Assembly: GCF_040802235.1 (NCBI RefSeq)
Contig: NC_133157.1
Span: forward strand, 34,872,501 to 34,936,500
DNA length: 64,000 nucleotides
Source of the DNA: Manis javanica
Lineage: Eukaryota > Chordata > Mammalia > Pholidota > Manidae
Reading direction: 5' to 3'
In this document: piece after piece, positions 11,568 through 23,504 of the stretch
How the letters are laid out: each line of letters starts with the position of its first letter
Position numbering within the stretch: the stretch's first letter is position 1
The notes under the pieces: model-generated
The model's database searches: none
What the model was told of the DNA's origin: nothing
The model's input: the letters and a program-made list of their open reading frames with translations, nothing else
Program-made: the position numbers and the translations under genes

Positions 11568-12524
11568 ATGGAAAAAGCCAATTGGACCTCCCCCGTGGTG
11601 GGGTTCATTCTCCTGGGCCTCTCCGCCCACCCAAAGCTGGAGAAAACATTCTTTGTGCTCATCCTGCTGATGTACCTGGTGATCCTGCTGGGCAACGGGG
11701 TCCTCATCCTGGTGACCATTCTAGACTCCCGCCTACACACGCCCATGTACTTCTTCCTGGAGAACCTCTCCTTCCTGGACATCTGCTACACGACCTCCTC
11801 GGTCCCACTGGTCCTGGATGGCTTCCTGAAGGAGGAAACCATTTCCTTCTCGGCCTGTGCTGTGCAGATGTTCCTCTCCTTCGCCATGGCAGGGACAGAG
11901 TGTGTGCTCCTAAGCATGATGGCGTTTGATCGCTACGTGGCCATCTGCAACCCCCTGAGGTACCCTGTGGTCATGAGCAAGGCTGCCTACGTGCCCATGG
12001 CTGCCAGCTCCTGGGCTATTGGTGGTGCTGCTTCCATGGTGCACACATCCTTAACAATACGGCTGCCCTTCTGCGGGGACAATGTCATCAACCACTTCAC
12101 CTGTGAGATCCTGGCTGTCCTCAAGTTGGCCTGTGCTGACATCTCCACCAATGTGATCAGCATGGGGTTGACCAATGTGATCTTCCTGGGGGTCCCGGTT
12201 CTGTTCATCTCTGTCTCCTATGTTCTCATCATTGCTACCATCCTGAGGATCCCGTCAGCTGAGGGGAGGAAAAAGGCCTTCTCCACCTGCTCGGCCCACC
12301 TCACAGTCGTGGTCATCTTCTATGGAACATTATTTTTTATGTATGCAAAGCCCAAGGCTAAAGACCCCCTGGGAGCAGACAAAGAGGACCTTTCAGACAA
12401 GCTCATCCCTCTCTTCTATGGGATAGTGACCCCCATGCTCAACCCCATCATCTATAGCCTGAGGAACAAGGATGTGAAGGGTGCTGTGAGGAACCTGGTG
12501 AGTTGGAAACACTTCACCCGGTGA
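11568..12524 (+). CDS. OR2S2: Olfactory receptor, OR2S2 (downstream copy)
   Basis: Intact 318-residue single-exon odorant receptor. The opening MEKAN followed by TSPVVGF matches human OR2S2 more closely than the upstream copy does, so this is the better orthologue candidate. Visible features: N-glycosylation site NWT near the N-terminus; TM1 around [28 protein letters not shown] at TM2; DRY motif with Asp121 in [34 protein letters not shown] at the TM6 entry; [15 protein letters not shown] in TM7. Extracellular loop 1 is one residue shorter (FLKEETI) than in the upstream copy and, as I recall, than in the human protein. Long blocks are nucleotide-identical to the upstream copy while others differ markedly. 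A pyrimidine-rich tract ending TGTTGCAG about 80 bases upstream is a plausible splice acceptor for a 5' noncoding exon. Confidence 0.95.
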   Translation: MEKANWTSPVVGFILLGLSAHPKLEKTFFVLILLMYLVILLGNGVLILVTILDSRLHTPMYFFLENLSFLDICYTTSSVPLVLDGFLKEETISFSACAVQMFLSFAMAGTECVLLSMMAFDRYVAICNPLRYPVVMSKAAYVPMAASSWAIGGAASMVHTSLTIRLPFCGDNVINHFTCEILAVLKLACADISTNVISMGLTNVIFLGVPVLFISVSYVLIIATILRIPSAEGRKKAFSTCSAHLTVVVIFYGTLFFMYAKPKAKDPLGADKEDLSDKLIPLFYGIVTPMLNPIIYSLRNKDVKGAVRNLVSWKHFTR

Positions 12525-13370
12525 TGTGGGAGGGCCTCTGTGGGTCCCAGCCCTGTGAAAGAAAGGCCTTCCAGACATGAAGCTGCATTCACAAGGCCTG
12601 CCAGCTGGACTAGTCTCTTGCCCTTAAGTCCATTTTCAGAGAGCAATCAACCTCCCAGCTATGTCCCCTGAGTTCTGGCATATGTCTGACAGCTCCAGCA
12701 GGTACCGCACAACAGTTACTCTCATTGAAGGTATGCAGACATTCTGAACACATGCTAACACCAAGGAGACTGAAGCCATTAGGGCAAAGTCAAATGGCCT
12801 GTGTCATGTCTAAGCTACGGGTTACCACGGGGAAGTTAGCACAGCAACTTCACTGTGAGGTTCACCAGACAAGTCTGAGGAACAGGAGGAGGTAGAAATT
12901 TTTATTTTGGACGTTTGTTTATTAGTTTCAGTTTGCCTGAAGTGCTGAGAGACAAAAACAAGTTCTCCACATACTGAGCCTTTGGGTGGAAACAATCTAT
13001 TTTGGTGAACACAATTTCTTTTTAGTTATGAGAAGATGGAGGCACAATTTTTTTCTTAATGAATTGCATATTATGAGACATGCTAGTAAATTAAATTGAA
13101 TTTAAAAAGGAGTATAGAGTTTGGATTTGATATTCATCACTTATAGCAATTCACAATAGAAAAGCTATTCTGTTAGGTAATAACTTACATTCTGAAAAAA
13201 AAAAAGATAGATGATAGATATGTTTGAAGATTTAGGGGGCTAAAGTTTGATAGGTTTCTTTGTTCCAGGAATTCTCAGAGCTTTTAACATGCTGAAGCAT
13301 ACTGTGAATGTCCAGCAGAGATATTGTCTATAGCATTTTGAGCCTCTGTAGTTTAACATAGTAAAAATTG
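12525..13370. other. Intergenic, downstream of second OR2S2 copy
   Basis: The first 30 bases after the stop still resemble the upstream copy weakly; beyond that no similarity, gene or named repeat is seen. The sequence becomes AT-rich from about 12,900. Confidence 0.3.
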
Positions 13371-13374
13371 GAAA

Positions 13375-13525
13375 GCATTTTCTTATCTATGACCTTGGAC
13401 AGATTGCTAAACCCCTCTTAGACTATTTCTTCATATTTTAAAATCCATAACAACCGATTTTACATGGATTAGGTAACATACTGTAAGTGCTTATAAATGG
13501 TAAGCACAATAGAAATATAAGCTAG
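13375..13525 (+). repeat. MIR SINE fragment
   Basis: 'tctatgaccttggacagattgctaaaccc' followed by 'taggtaacatactgtaagtgcttataaatgg' is the MIR core and 3' end in sense orientation. Confidence 0.6.
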
Positions 13526-14115
13526 TAGTAGTAATAGTAGTGTGAATACAGTAGAGTGCTAAGGTGACATGTAGGAAAGAGCAAGACATAGTTCCTGTCC
13601 GGCACAATACACACAGAAGATGGATGAGAGATTCAGAGATGGTAGTGTATGGATAGAAGCAGTTCTGTGGCAAGTTGAACTACATTCTAAGACTATCAGA
13701 AGACTTACCTGAAAAGAGAATTTAGAAAGTGAATCCAATTTTGAGACTAGATCTTGGAAATTGTTGCTTCAAGTGATATTTAATTTTCCTAATATTTATA
13801 AAAAATTAATTACACAAGGATGCATTTTGTTAATAAAATTTCACTTATGTTAGTCATATTCCGGATTTCTATTTTGCACCAGTACAGAAACACTCTTGCT
13901 ATTGCAAATCACAAGAGTGACATCTAGTGGCTACTTAAGCAAATTGTGACATTTGCGGAGCTACACAATGTTGCCTTTAGAAGCTTCAGAGGTCTTTTTG
14001 TTCAACCTTCTCTACATGATGCATGAAGTTTCTCTCCGATATCCCTGACCCCAGTCATCCAGCATCTGCCTGGATACCTTCAGTGACAAAAAATTCAATA
14101 CTTTCAGATTCCAGC
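13526..14115. other. Intergenic, nothing recognised
   Basis: AT-rich, no gene. A short (GTA)-like run lies near 13,525-13,545. Confidence 0.3.
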
Positions 14116-14517
14116 TGTGGATAAAATGAAAGTTCCTGTGGCTAGGATCCTCACCTGGCCCTGGCTGGCTAGCTCACAACATACATGTGGGCAATACGTT
14201 GCTATTGACTCTATATAAAGAGCTCTGCCCAGTGCTCTGGGCGACACGGAGAGCAGAGCAGAGGCTGGAGTGGTGGTAGCACTGAGGACAGAGGCCCAGA
14301 GGATGGCTGTGTGGGCCAAGAGGCCCAGAGGCAGAGACTGCTTGGGATTTTAGGCAGAGTGAACAGGATTTTAGTGATTGACCTGCCACCATGGAAATAA
14401 AGTTGGATATAACCCTTTCACCCCCCCAAGAACATTTTACTGTCATTTCTTTGGTCACACTGAATCCACAATCAACTTGCCCAGGGCTGGAACCCACTGG
14501 CAAGACACCAGCTGTTT
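14116..14517 (+). mobile_element. Solo LTR, ERVL-type (same family as the 24-27 kb element)
   Basis: A 402-bp LTR with TG…CA ends, exactly flanked by a 5-bp direct repeat CCAGC (14111-14115 and 14518-14522). It has the TATA region CTCTATATAAAGAGCTCTGC and the 3' end motif CAACTTGCCCAGGGCTGG shared with the LTRs at 24069, 26947 and 32677. A fossil of an older insertion reduced to one LTR; appreciably diverged from its relatives. Confidence 0.85.
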
Positions 14518-15538
14518 CATTCAGACTTACTAACACATTGTTCCTTTAATTTTGCTAAAACATAACCTCCACTAGCTTCTACCTTCTAGTTTTAATTCAG
14601 CTTTGTGCTTCTACATAAAATGCACCTAATCATTTGCCTTCTGATATATGAACATAGTTCTTCTGACCCCCCAAGTCTATTCCCCTCCAATCTGAACAGT
14701 CCTTCCTCCTGTGCAAAAATCACACATTACCCAACTGGCAGGTGCTGAACTGTTTAGAGCATCATCTAATTTATTCCAGCAATAGAAAGAGATATTTCTG
14801 AAAATACCTTGGCAATCATAATGAAGCCGTTAAGCTAACTCTACTTCTCCAGGGCAACTGAGATTGTACTGGGAGAGAGAAACACTTTTGAACAAGCCCT
14901 CCGTCTTCTTAGGCTGTCCTCTACTCACTTTCTTTTCTTTTCAGTAATGGCAGCCATATTCTTTTGTATTGCAAATTGCATGATCCTAATGTAATTGTTA
15001 AGTTGGAAATCACATAAATCATTTCCTCTAGAAATAATGGCTACCCTCGCTCCCACACTCCAACTTCACATTCCTGGTCTTGCAAAGCCTTTCAAAGGTC
15101 ACCTTTGTTGGCAAGGAGGGATGACACTGAGGAAATTTTTTGCTGAACACGATCAACAGTCTTTCTGAAAAATTATTGTTATGGTACCATTCAACTAGGA
15201 ACCCATTCCTAAAATCCCCCAAATGAAATTGATCAGAATGGATAAACCTTGAAATATCATGGGTCTCGACAACAATGACATTTATTTCATGGATGATTGT
15301 TGGATTGTAGCCTAGTGGCCGACTGGCTGATGGAAATGCTAGAGGGGAGGGGTTTGATCACTTTGGGGAGAACTGATTACTTCAGGGGACTGCACTGGTT
15401 TCTAGAGTCCTAATTAGGTTTAGGGCTGATTAGGCTTGAGGAAAGGAAGACCACTGGATGTGTCTGAATTGATGGTGACTGTATTTGGTGAAGTTGATTG
15501 AATGAGTTGATTAGATAGGAATTTTGATAGGATATAAC
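14518..15538. other. Intergenic, nothing recognised
   Basis: AT-rich sequence without a recognisable gene or named repeat between the solo LTR and the class I ERV. Confidence 0.3.
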
Positions 15539-15960
15539 TGTTAGGCTGGAGAAAGGAAAAACAAGGACATGCAAACAGAACAGAGAGCTGCCATAGGGGG
15601 AGAACAGACCAGACCCCAAAGTCCGTGCCGTATATGGAAAGGGACAGCTCTCCCTGAATTCCATCCTGGTGTGCCAACTAAGACCCGGATGTCAGCCTCC
15701 TCCCTCTTGGAAAGAAAAAAGTTTCTAGTTGACTATTATGTCACCTTTAGCCAATCATACCTCTCAACACCCCCCTAAGATAGTTTGCCCACTCCTCCCC
15801 CTCCTAATCCTTTATAAGCGCCCCACCTTCCTAACTGGGTGTGGCTTTTCTGGCCTCTGGCAAGAAGGCCACAGAACCTCACCCGGGGGTATTTAAATAA
15901 ATTACCTGGCCTTTTGTTGCCTCTCTTTGCCTGCTTATTCTGGCTAGAACTTATCTTACA
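15539..15960 (+). repeat. 5' LTR of class I ERV
   Basis: 422 bp, TGTTAGGCTGG to TATCTTACA. A TATA-like TTTATAAGCGCC and the polyadenylation-like ATTTAAATAAATTACC are in the usual order. Confidence 0.9.
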
Positions 15961-18900
15961 TATGGTGCCGAAACCCAGGGGGAGTGTGAGCATGGGGCCC
16001 TGACCGGTCACTGGTGGCCCTGCCCCCTCCTTCCCCCACCCGGGACCTCAGCCTGCTCTCTGCTGCGTAGATTATTTTCCGGTGAGTCCCCCAGTTTCCC
16101 CCGGTCTGCTTCCCTTCCTAACTCCGTTTCACCTGGTCCGTCCGAAATCGTAGCTACGTCCAGGTCTGGGCATTCAGCCCATCCGTTGCGAGTATCCGGG
16201 ATACCTGCCCCTGGCCCTGTGGTGGGGGAGACGTCCCTCACCAGGCTCCCAGGCTGTCTCCCCTGACTTGGTGCACTTGGGACGCTGGGCGCGCTCCTCT
16301 CAGCAGGATTTTTTTGGGAAGTGAACACAGACATGGGAAACCAGCCCATGAAAGCAGAGGCTCAGACCCCGCTGCAGTGTCTCATTTCTAATCTGGCTAC
16401 TCTCTGTTTGTCCCAGGAAATTTGCAAGTGGAAGTTAGTCTTCCTTTGCTCTGAGACCGGGCCTCAGTATCCCTTGGACAACCAATCTCGCTGGCCCCCT
16501 GAGGGAACTTTGGATTTTAGCCTCCTCACCGACTTAACTAATTATTGCCACCGGAGCGGAAAGTAGAATGAAATCCCACATGTGCAGGCTTTTTGGACTT
16601 TGCACTCCCGTCAAAACCTTTATGTTAAGTGTTCTATAACTCAGGTTCTCCTGGCCCGATCTCCAGTTAAAGATTGTCAGCCTCTTACTCTGCTCAATCC
16701 TTCCTTTTCAGATCCGCCAGAACCTCAGTCGCCCGCCTCCCTCAGCTCGCAATCCCCTCCCCCTCTCTCCACCACCATCTCTAAGTCCTGTGTCTTCCCA
16801 CGTGTCGTCTCCATCGTAAAGTCCTGCATTCTCAACCATGCTGTTGTCCTGCTCTCCTCTTCTGGTGGCTGCACCACTCCCTCCCCCTCTCCTTCCACCT
16901 TCAACGCCCTCTTTCCCCACCAGAACATACCCCTCCCACCCTCTAGTTCCAGAAGCCACAGACAAGAAGCTAAGAAGAAAGAAGGCAATTGAATATTAGA
17001 AACTCAAATCTTTATATCAGTTTGTCTGTGTATATGTTTTTATATGAAAAGTGTTGCTGACTGTAATTGTTGTATCTCAGTTTGTACGTTTGTGTGTCTA
17101 GGTGTATAAATGAAAAATATTTTATTTAAAAACAAGCGCTTGTGAAGATTGAGCATTCTAGAACTTCCAGAGAATCTAGTGAAAAATGTTAAGCATGAAA
17201 GCTAATTTGAGTTTAGCTGAGGTGGGCATGTCCTTGCTGTTATCAGCTGCCTAAGTTTACCTAAAGTCATTTAAGTCAGTGTTATCTGCTAAATCTTTTA
17301 AGAATAAAATGCTTAAATGCTTGGCTTTGTCTAACATTCAGTAAAGGTTTTGTAAGTAATCTAGCATAGTTGCTAAAAATAAGTAAACAAGCCTAGCAAA
17401 TAAATCTTATGCTTAAAGTCTCAGTGACTTGTCAGAGTCTTTAAGAAAATGAGATCTTAATATTAAAAAGACTAAAAGCTAAACTTTGATAACAACTGTA
17501 TAACCTTTATTTACTTTTGAAGTACTTTGTTGTCATTCTAGTTAATTAGATAAGTGTTGCTTCATAGCAACCTATGGTCCTATTTAAGCAAGTGTCTTAA
17601 AACTTAACAACTTTCCAAAATCAAATTCAAAAAAGTGCTTTTGCCCCTAGTTAACTCTGATATTTTCCAGAGGGCCCCTGGAACAAGTCAGAGAAATTTT
17701 TTCTCATTGGAGAAAGTATTTGGCTAATTTAGCTTATTTATCTGATATATAATTACCTGCTTAATTACCTAAGAAGCACTGTCAAAAAGAATAATGCTAA
17801 ACTTTGTTACTGAATGTTTTGTATTACAGAAATATCAGAATTTCCTTATGTCAACTGTCTTACAGTAAGCTCTCATCAGATCTTTAACCATTGTCATTTG
17901 TAAGTCTTTTATTATTTATAGTCACTGTTTTATTACTCTTAAGCTAGTAAAGAACTAGATTTCAGCAGAACAGGTATTGGTTACATAAGATTAAGTGAAA
18001 TAAAGAAGACGTTTTGTGACTTTTTGTTTTAGATGTTGCTGATAAAGTGTTTTAAGCTTTTTCTCTTAAGCTGGCAACAGTTTAGTAAATGACTGCCTTT
18101 ATAAGCAGAATCGAAACTTTATCTTTCTCTCTACCTGATCCCTCCAGAATTTAAAAACTCTCAGTAACTATTTTTATATTTCATGGCAGTATGTTTATTT
18201 GCATAAGTTCAATAAGAACCTTGTTTCCTTGTAAGAGGACCAATTAAAAACACTGGTTATACTACCAAGGCTTTGACTGGAACGTCATACCTGAGAGACA
18301 TGTGTGTAAACTCAGATATGAACAGACGGCTTTAAGGAACTAAGGTTGACTTCATGGAGCCAACAAAGCCCCTTGGAAAAACTGGCCTGGTACCTTGCTT
18401 ACAGAGTTCCCAGCAGCCTTACCAGGTGAGTAAAGAAGGTCACTTCCTGGCAGGTGCAGGAATCTCAGGATGTCTCAGAGACCTCAAGAAGAGAGGAATT
18501 CACCCAAATCAACAGGTACTGCAGGCACAACCTGATGGCAAGTCTGGCTTGGCTTTCTGGCCTCAAGAAGCCCTTAAAAGTTCAATCTGAAATTCCTTAC
18601 AAAAAGTTCCAGCAAAGCATATTTAAAAGAGCCCATGTAATCAATTGCTCTTCTTGCTGCACTTATGCAAATAATCAAGCCAACTGTTAATTATTTTCTT
18701 AATCTAACTACATCTAATAAAAATAAGGGTGATTTTACAGAAAAGTATTGTTTCAATAATGCAGTCTTATCTATACTAAATCCTAATACTAGTCATTGAA
18801 ATGTAAACTCAATCCAGAATTCCAGTCCCCCATAACAGCCTGGCTAATGCCCCTATTGGGCCCCTTAATAACAGTTTGTGGTTTACTCTTAGTTGCCCCT

Positions 18901-19099
18901 TGTGTCCTCAAGTTCCTCCAACAGCAGCTAACCCAGATGACCCGGGTCACCACCAACCAGATGTTACTTCACCGTTATGCACCTCTTCCCACTGAACCCC
19001 CTCCTTCGGCCTAATACCAGCTTCAAACCCCCACGATGCCCCTTGTCAGCCGGAAGTAGCCAGATTGAGTCATCGCCCATTATGACCAAAAGGCTGGAA

Positions 19100-19519
19100 T
19101 GTTAGGGTGGAGAAAGGAAAAACAAGGACATGCAAACAGAACAGAGAGATGCCATAGGGGGAGAACAAACCAGACCCCAAAGTCCGTGCCGTATATGGAA
19201 AGGGGACAGCTCTCCCTGAATTCCATCCTGATGTGCCAACTAAGACCTGGATGTTAGCCTCCTCCCTCTTGGAAAGAAAAAAGTTTCTAGTTGACTATTA
19301 TGTCACCTTTAGCCAATCATACCTCTCAACACCCCCCTAAGATAGTTTGCCCACTCCTCCCCCTCCTAATCCTTTATAAGCGCCCCACCTCCCTAACTGG
19401 GTGTGACTTCTCTGGCCTCTGGCAAGGCCACAGAACCTCACCTGGGGGTATTTAAATAAATTACCTGGCCCTTTGTTGCCTCTCTTTGCCTGCTTATTCC
19501 GGCTAGAATTTATCTTACA
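19100..19519 (+). repeat. 3' LTR of class I ERV
   Basis: 420 bp, co-linear with the 5' LTR and about 97% identical by eye. It ends TATCTTACA and is followed by the ATAAC target duplication. Confidence 0.9.
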
Positions 19520-19524
19520 ATAAC

Positions 19525-20448
19525 TACTAATTTACTGTCAAAATACCAAAAAAGGGTTTAACTCTAAGTTTGGTCATTTTGAGAAGCAACCTTTTTGGCC
19601 TGCCAAATATTAAAACTTTGAAGTAAAAATTGGTTACACTTAGTTATTCAAAACAAAAGCTTTCCACTCTCTCTCCTGCCTTTCATTGTGCTTTGGATGC
19701 CAGTGTCAATATTCATTCCATTTGAGGTCCATCTGGTCTCTTAAGAAGGCAGCCACAAAGAGCCTTCAATAGCACTTCTGGGCAGACACCAAAGAAGTAA
19801 ATCCAATCCTAAATAAATCTAGTTGCTTGCCAATATTTTCACCAGTTAGGAATTTAGCCATAGAACTTGAAAATAAATTGAAGTTTCTTTTTAGCCATGT
19901 TTTGTTTTTAGTAGAGACCAAGATCCCATTCACTGCAAAATGTTTTCACAGGCACGAATGCTTGTGTTTGATCCAGGAATAATAAATGATTGACTGTTGC
20001 TCAGCAGCAAGGTGAGGTGGGATTCCTGCCCCCCCCCACCCCTTTTTTTTAAGCAAAGGGAAAAACAACTGAGCAGAAATTTTTTCTTTCAACAGCTCTT
20101 TGTGGAAATGTGGATTAAAGAGACTAGGGATTTTTTAAATTTCATATTGCAATAGTTATAAACATGATTACACAGTTAGTGGAAATGCTGTTTTAAGTCA
20201 ATATAAGTTATCTGACCTAGATGTTGCCATTAGGGGCAACACCTAACAAGACATCTTCAGTTTATTAACTTTTCTATTTTAATGGGCTCTGAGTTCAGAT
20301 GTTTTCTTTTTAAATATAAACATTCGCTTTTGCTAAACCTAATATGAAGTTGAGCGTTGACTTGAGAACCCACCGAACAGATCAGTTTTGTTGGAGGGAG
20401 CTGTGAAATCAGCTGTTGGAATTTTAAAGCAGCTAAGGGGTTAAAAGT
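19525..20448. other. Intergenic, nothing recognised
   Basis: AT-rich with a C/T homopolymer patch at 20029-20050. No gene or named repeat recognised. Confidence 0.3.
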
Positions 20449-20794
20449 GTAGGTAAAATTGTAATATTTCCAGAATATCTCCCCTGGCTTTAGTATATCT
20501 GCATATCAATAGGCATTCAGAGGTGGAAAGAAGTATGGCTTTCGTGCATTTGCATCATTCCTCAGGGGTGGAGAGAAGTTCATCTCCATATCAATGGGTA
20601 ATTACCTGGGCAAGGAGGGCTTATCTGTACCTGAGAGGTGAGGGGAGGGCCAGTTTTGCTTCTTCAGGAGCAGAGAGATAGCCCTGGACTGATGTTTGTA
20701 AGCAATAAATGGGTTTTAAACTTTATTTCTCCCTTTGACTAATTTCAGTTTTTAGAGGTATTTTGCCCTGGGATTTCCTTTCCCCGGACTTACA
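20449..20794 (+). mobile_element. LTR of unnamed family (copy 1)
   Basis: TGTAGGTAAAATTG…CTTACA, co-linear with the LTR at 22156-22454: shared GTAATATTTCCAGAATAT-type word, CTGGCTTTAGT, ATATCAATAGG, a GTTTGTAAGCAATAAA polyadenylation region and TAGAGGTATTTTGCCC near the 3' end. It carries extra sequence relative to copy 2 in the middle. No clear target duplication at these ends. Confidence 0.65.
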
Positions 20795-22155
20795 CATGTC
20801 ATTAAATTTTTTTGTACAGATTTTCACAGAATAAAACTTAAAATTCTTAAACAAAACCTTGATACTAAGCATCACAACACAAAGGAAGTTTGTGTCAGTT
20901 AAGAAGTACTTTAAACAAACAACTCTTACATTTTGGTCCTGAAGATTGACAGAGCTTAAAAGACTAATAGTATCTGACATTGATGAGGATAGAGGAAAAT
21001 AAATACTCAGAGTCTGTTGATGCTAAACTACTGTAAAAATATTTTTAAAATTTAAATACAATGCTATGATTTTAGGTAGACATGCAAGACAAGGAGACTG
21101 AATAAAGGAAAGGAAACCATCTTCCAAGAAAGGGCATCTATATATTTGGGGACATACTTATACTAAAAAAAAAGTACTCATTGTTCATCTGCGATTGAAA
21201 TCTTGCTGGGCAAACTGTTTCATCTGTATCCCTAACAGAGAGGAAAGTTTTACCTCAGGTTGTTAAAAATTCTGCCTTGAATCTCCTCCTTGATGTTGTC
21301 CCTTCTCCTAGGAAATGGTGCTGCCAATCTTTTGTCCCAGGAATTCCCATCTAGTCCTTTCATTTTAACCCTTAGACTTGGGTCTGTCCTGCAGTATCCC
21401 CACTCATTTCCCCTTTCTTTCTTTTTCACTCATTAGCCTTGAAGATTTCAAGGTGCAGTTAACAGCTCCAAGTACACCAGGAGTCTGTCTTCTTACCTAT
21501 ATCAAAACTAAGAACTAGTAAATTTCCCCAGGAAAGTGCATAAGTGGCCAAATCCAGAACAGAGAGCACAATGAATAAGAGGCTAAATCACTGGGGGTGC
21601 TCTACGACCAAGCAACAATTGTTTACTACCTTGGTGCTTTTGGAGGTAAGCAAACAGCCTGGCACAGACAGGCAAGGCAAGATTCTTTCAAGGGCATGAA
21701 GTTTACCTGGAGCCTGATTAGTTGTTCAAATCTCATTTATCTTGGTTTAGAACCATTCCTCTCTACCGCCACCCATATCTTTAGAGGCTTAAAATGGCCA
21801 GTTATAAAGAAGATATAATCAAATCAAGCATTAAAAATTATATAGAAGTTTGGACACTGACTTGATATTTGATGATGCTAAGGAATCATTGTTAAATGTT
21901 TCAGGATGTAGTAATGGTATTATGATTGTCATAAGAATCCTTATCTTTTAAATACCTCCTAGACTATGTGCAGATTAAATACTTCTTGAATTGGCTTCCA
22001 AAGGTAGGAGACAGAGTAGGTGGAAGAATAGGTGAAATGAACAAGTTGGTGAAAGCTGGATATTGGGTACCAGGAAGCACAGTGTAGGATTCTCTGTGCT
22101 TTTATGTATGTTTAAAATTTGCCGTAAAAATTTTAAAAACAAAAATGATCATATC
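20795..22155. other. Sequence between two like-oriented LTRs
   Basis: AT-rich. I see no primer binding site after the first LTR and no gag, pol or env resemblance, so I treat the two LTRs as separate insertions rather than one provirus. No host gene seen. Confidence 0.35.
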
Positions 22156-22454
22156 TGTGGGTAAAATTGTAATATTTCCAGAATCTCACCTGGCTTTAGT
22201 GCATCTGTATATCAATAGGTGTTTCAAGGGGTGGAGAGAAGTGGTCCATCTACATATTGATAGGTGATTACAAGAGTGTGGGAGGGTTTATCTGGCCAGA
22301 AGAGGTTGGGTGGAGCTCTCTCCTTCTGCAGCTGCGTCAAGAGAGAGATGGGACAACTGTTTGTAAGAAATAAAAAGGTTTCTTAACTTTATTTCTCCCT
22401 TGATTGATTTTGGTTTTAGAGGTATTTTGCCCCAGAATTTTCCCTGGAGTTACA
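22156..22454 (+). mobile_element. Solo LTR of unnamed family (copy 2)
   Basis: 299-bp element with TG…CA ends, exactly flanked by the 5-bp duplication ATATC (22151-22155 and 22455-22459), which shows it integrated by itself as an LTR element and is now a solo LTR. Contains GTTTGTAAGAAATAAA and TAGAGGTATTTTGCCC in common with copy 1. Confidence 0.8.
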
Positions 22455-22459
22455 ATATC

Positions 22460-22850
22460 CATTCAATAGATTGTTATTCACCCTTTAAAAGGAAGGAAAC
22501 CCTGCCACATACAAAAACATGGATGACACTTGACATTGCGTTAAGTGAGTAAGCCAGTCACAAAAAGACAAATAATTCATGATTCCACTTACGTGAAGTG
22601 CCTAGAGTATTAAAATTCAGAGACAGAAAGTAGAATGTTGGTGCCAGAGGCTGGGGAGGGTTGGCAGGGAGAATGGGGAATTAGTGTTTAATTGATACAG
22701 AGTTTCAGTTGGGGAAGATGAAAAAAGTTCTGGAGATGGAAGGTGGTGACGGCTGCACAACAATATGAATGTGCTTAATGCCACTGAACTGTAAGCTTTA
22801 AAATGGTACACATGTTACATATACTTTAACCGATAAAACTGATATCTCAC
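22460..22850 (+). repeat. L1 3' end (L1MA/MB-like)
   Basis: End of ORF2 and 3'UTR: AAAGGAAGGAAACC, AAACATGGATGA, AAGCCAGTCACAAAAAGACA, AAAGTAGAATGTTGGTGCCAG, TGGGGAAGATGAAAAAAGTT and CTGAACTGTAAGCTTTAAAA. Frame lost; typical of mammal-wide L1MA/L1MB 3' ends. Confidence 0.8.
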
Positions 22851-23504
22851 CATAGTGCTCAATAAATATTTGTTGAATGAATGAATGAGGTAGAAAGTTT
22901 TCACTATGAAGAGTGTGCATTAGACTGACTTTGGCTTATCACAGAGAAGGACAAAGAAAAGGTCATTTTTTGCAACTTGAATTAAAATCAAGAGGGAGTA
23001 TACTATAAGGACTTTGTAAAGTGTAAACCACTAGACAAATGGCATTGATACTTCCATTATGTTAATATGCCATCCTGCTAAATGCTGTACGCTCTGTAAA
23101 TATGAACAGGACATAGTCTCTGCTCACATGAATAAAGACATTAGTCAGTTGAGATGCTCACGGAAGACTCTTGACCAAGAGAAACAGCTTATTGTAAGTT
23201 ATTTCTTAGAATATTGGGGACATTTAAAAAGAGCCTTGAGAAAAGTAATCATTTCAATTTTAAGGATAGAACTTTGAAAATGAGTTTTGTTTTTAAATGC
23301 TAATAAAAATTAGTGTTTATCAAAAAGTAGCTATATTTGGAAAAAATGAATATTCTGTCAATAAAGTTAAATTTACTGTAAAACAAGTGGATCCTATTCC
23401 CAGTTTCTCTATTTCTGCCATGAAATTATTTAGCTGCTGTAAGTTACCAGAAGGTCATCTAGTGGCTACTTGAATGAACTACAACTCCTTGAAAGGTCAA
23501 ATCA
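22851..23504. other. Intergenic, nothing recognised
   Basis: CTCAATAAATATTTGTTGAATGAATGAATG at 22859-22888 is the tail type seen in MIR/L2 copies. The rest carries no recognisable gene. Confidence 0.35.

Larger units (their letters stand above)
15539..19519 (+). mobile_element. Class I (ERV1, ERV-F-like) endogenous retrovirus, broken
   Basis: Fossil provirus with paired direct LTRs (15539-15960 and 19100-19519), both TG…CA, flanked by a 5-bp target duplication ATAAC (15534-15538 and 19520-19524). Two bases after the 5' LTR is TGGTGCCGAAACCCAGG, matching a tRNA-Phe primer binding site, which places it with ERV-F-like gammaretroviral elements. A gag-like N-terminal piece (about 16321-16566, beginning MGNQ) and an envelope transmembrane-like piece (about 18800-19014) are visible; most of the middle is AT-rich and unrecognisable. 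At about 4.0 kb it is far shorter than a complete provirus and is plainly broken. By-eye count of LTR differences is 13 substitutions in about 420 bp (about 3%), suggesting an insertion some millions to perhaps 15 million years old, depending on rate. Youngest insertion in the window by this measure. Confidence 0.92.

Noticed and set aside
16321-16566. Short frame starting MGNQ that could look like a host ORF
   Set aside because: Position after the 5' LTR and primer site and the myristoylation-type start identify it as a gag remnant of the class I ERV.
20449-22454. A single provirus bounded by the two like-oriented LTRs
   Set aside because: The right LTR has its own exact 5-bp duplication, no primer site follows the left LTR and nothing between them resembles retroviral genes.
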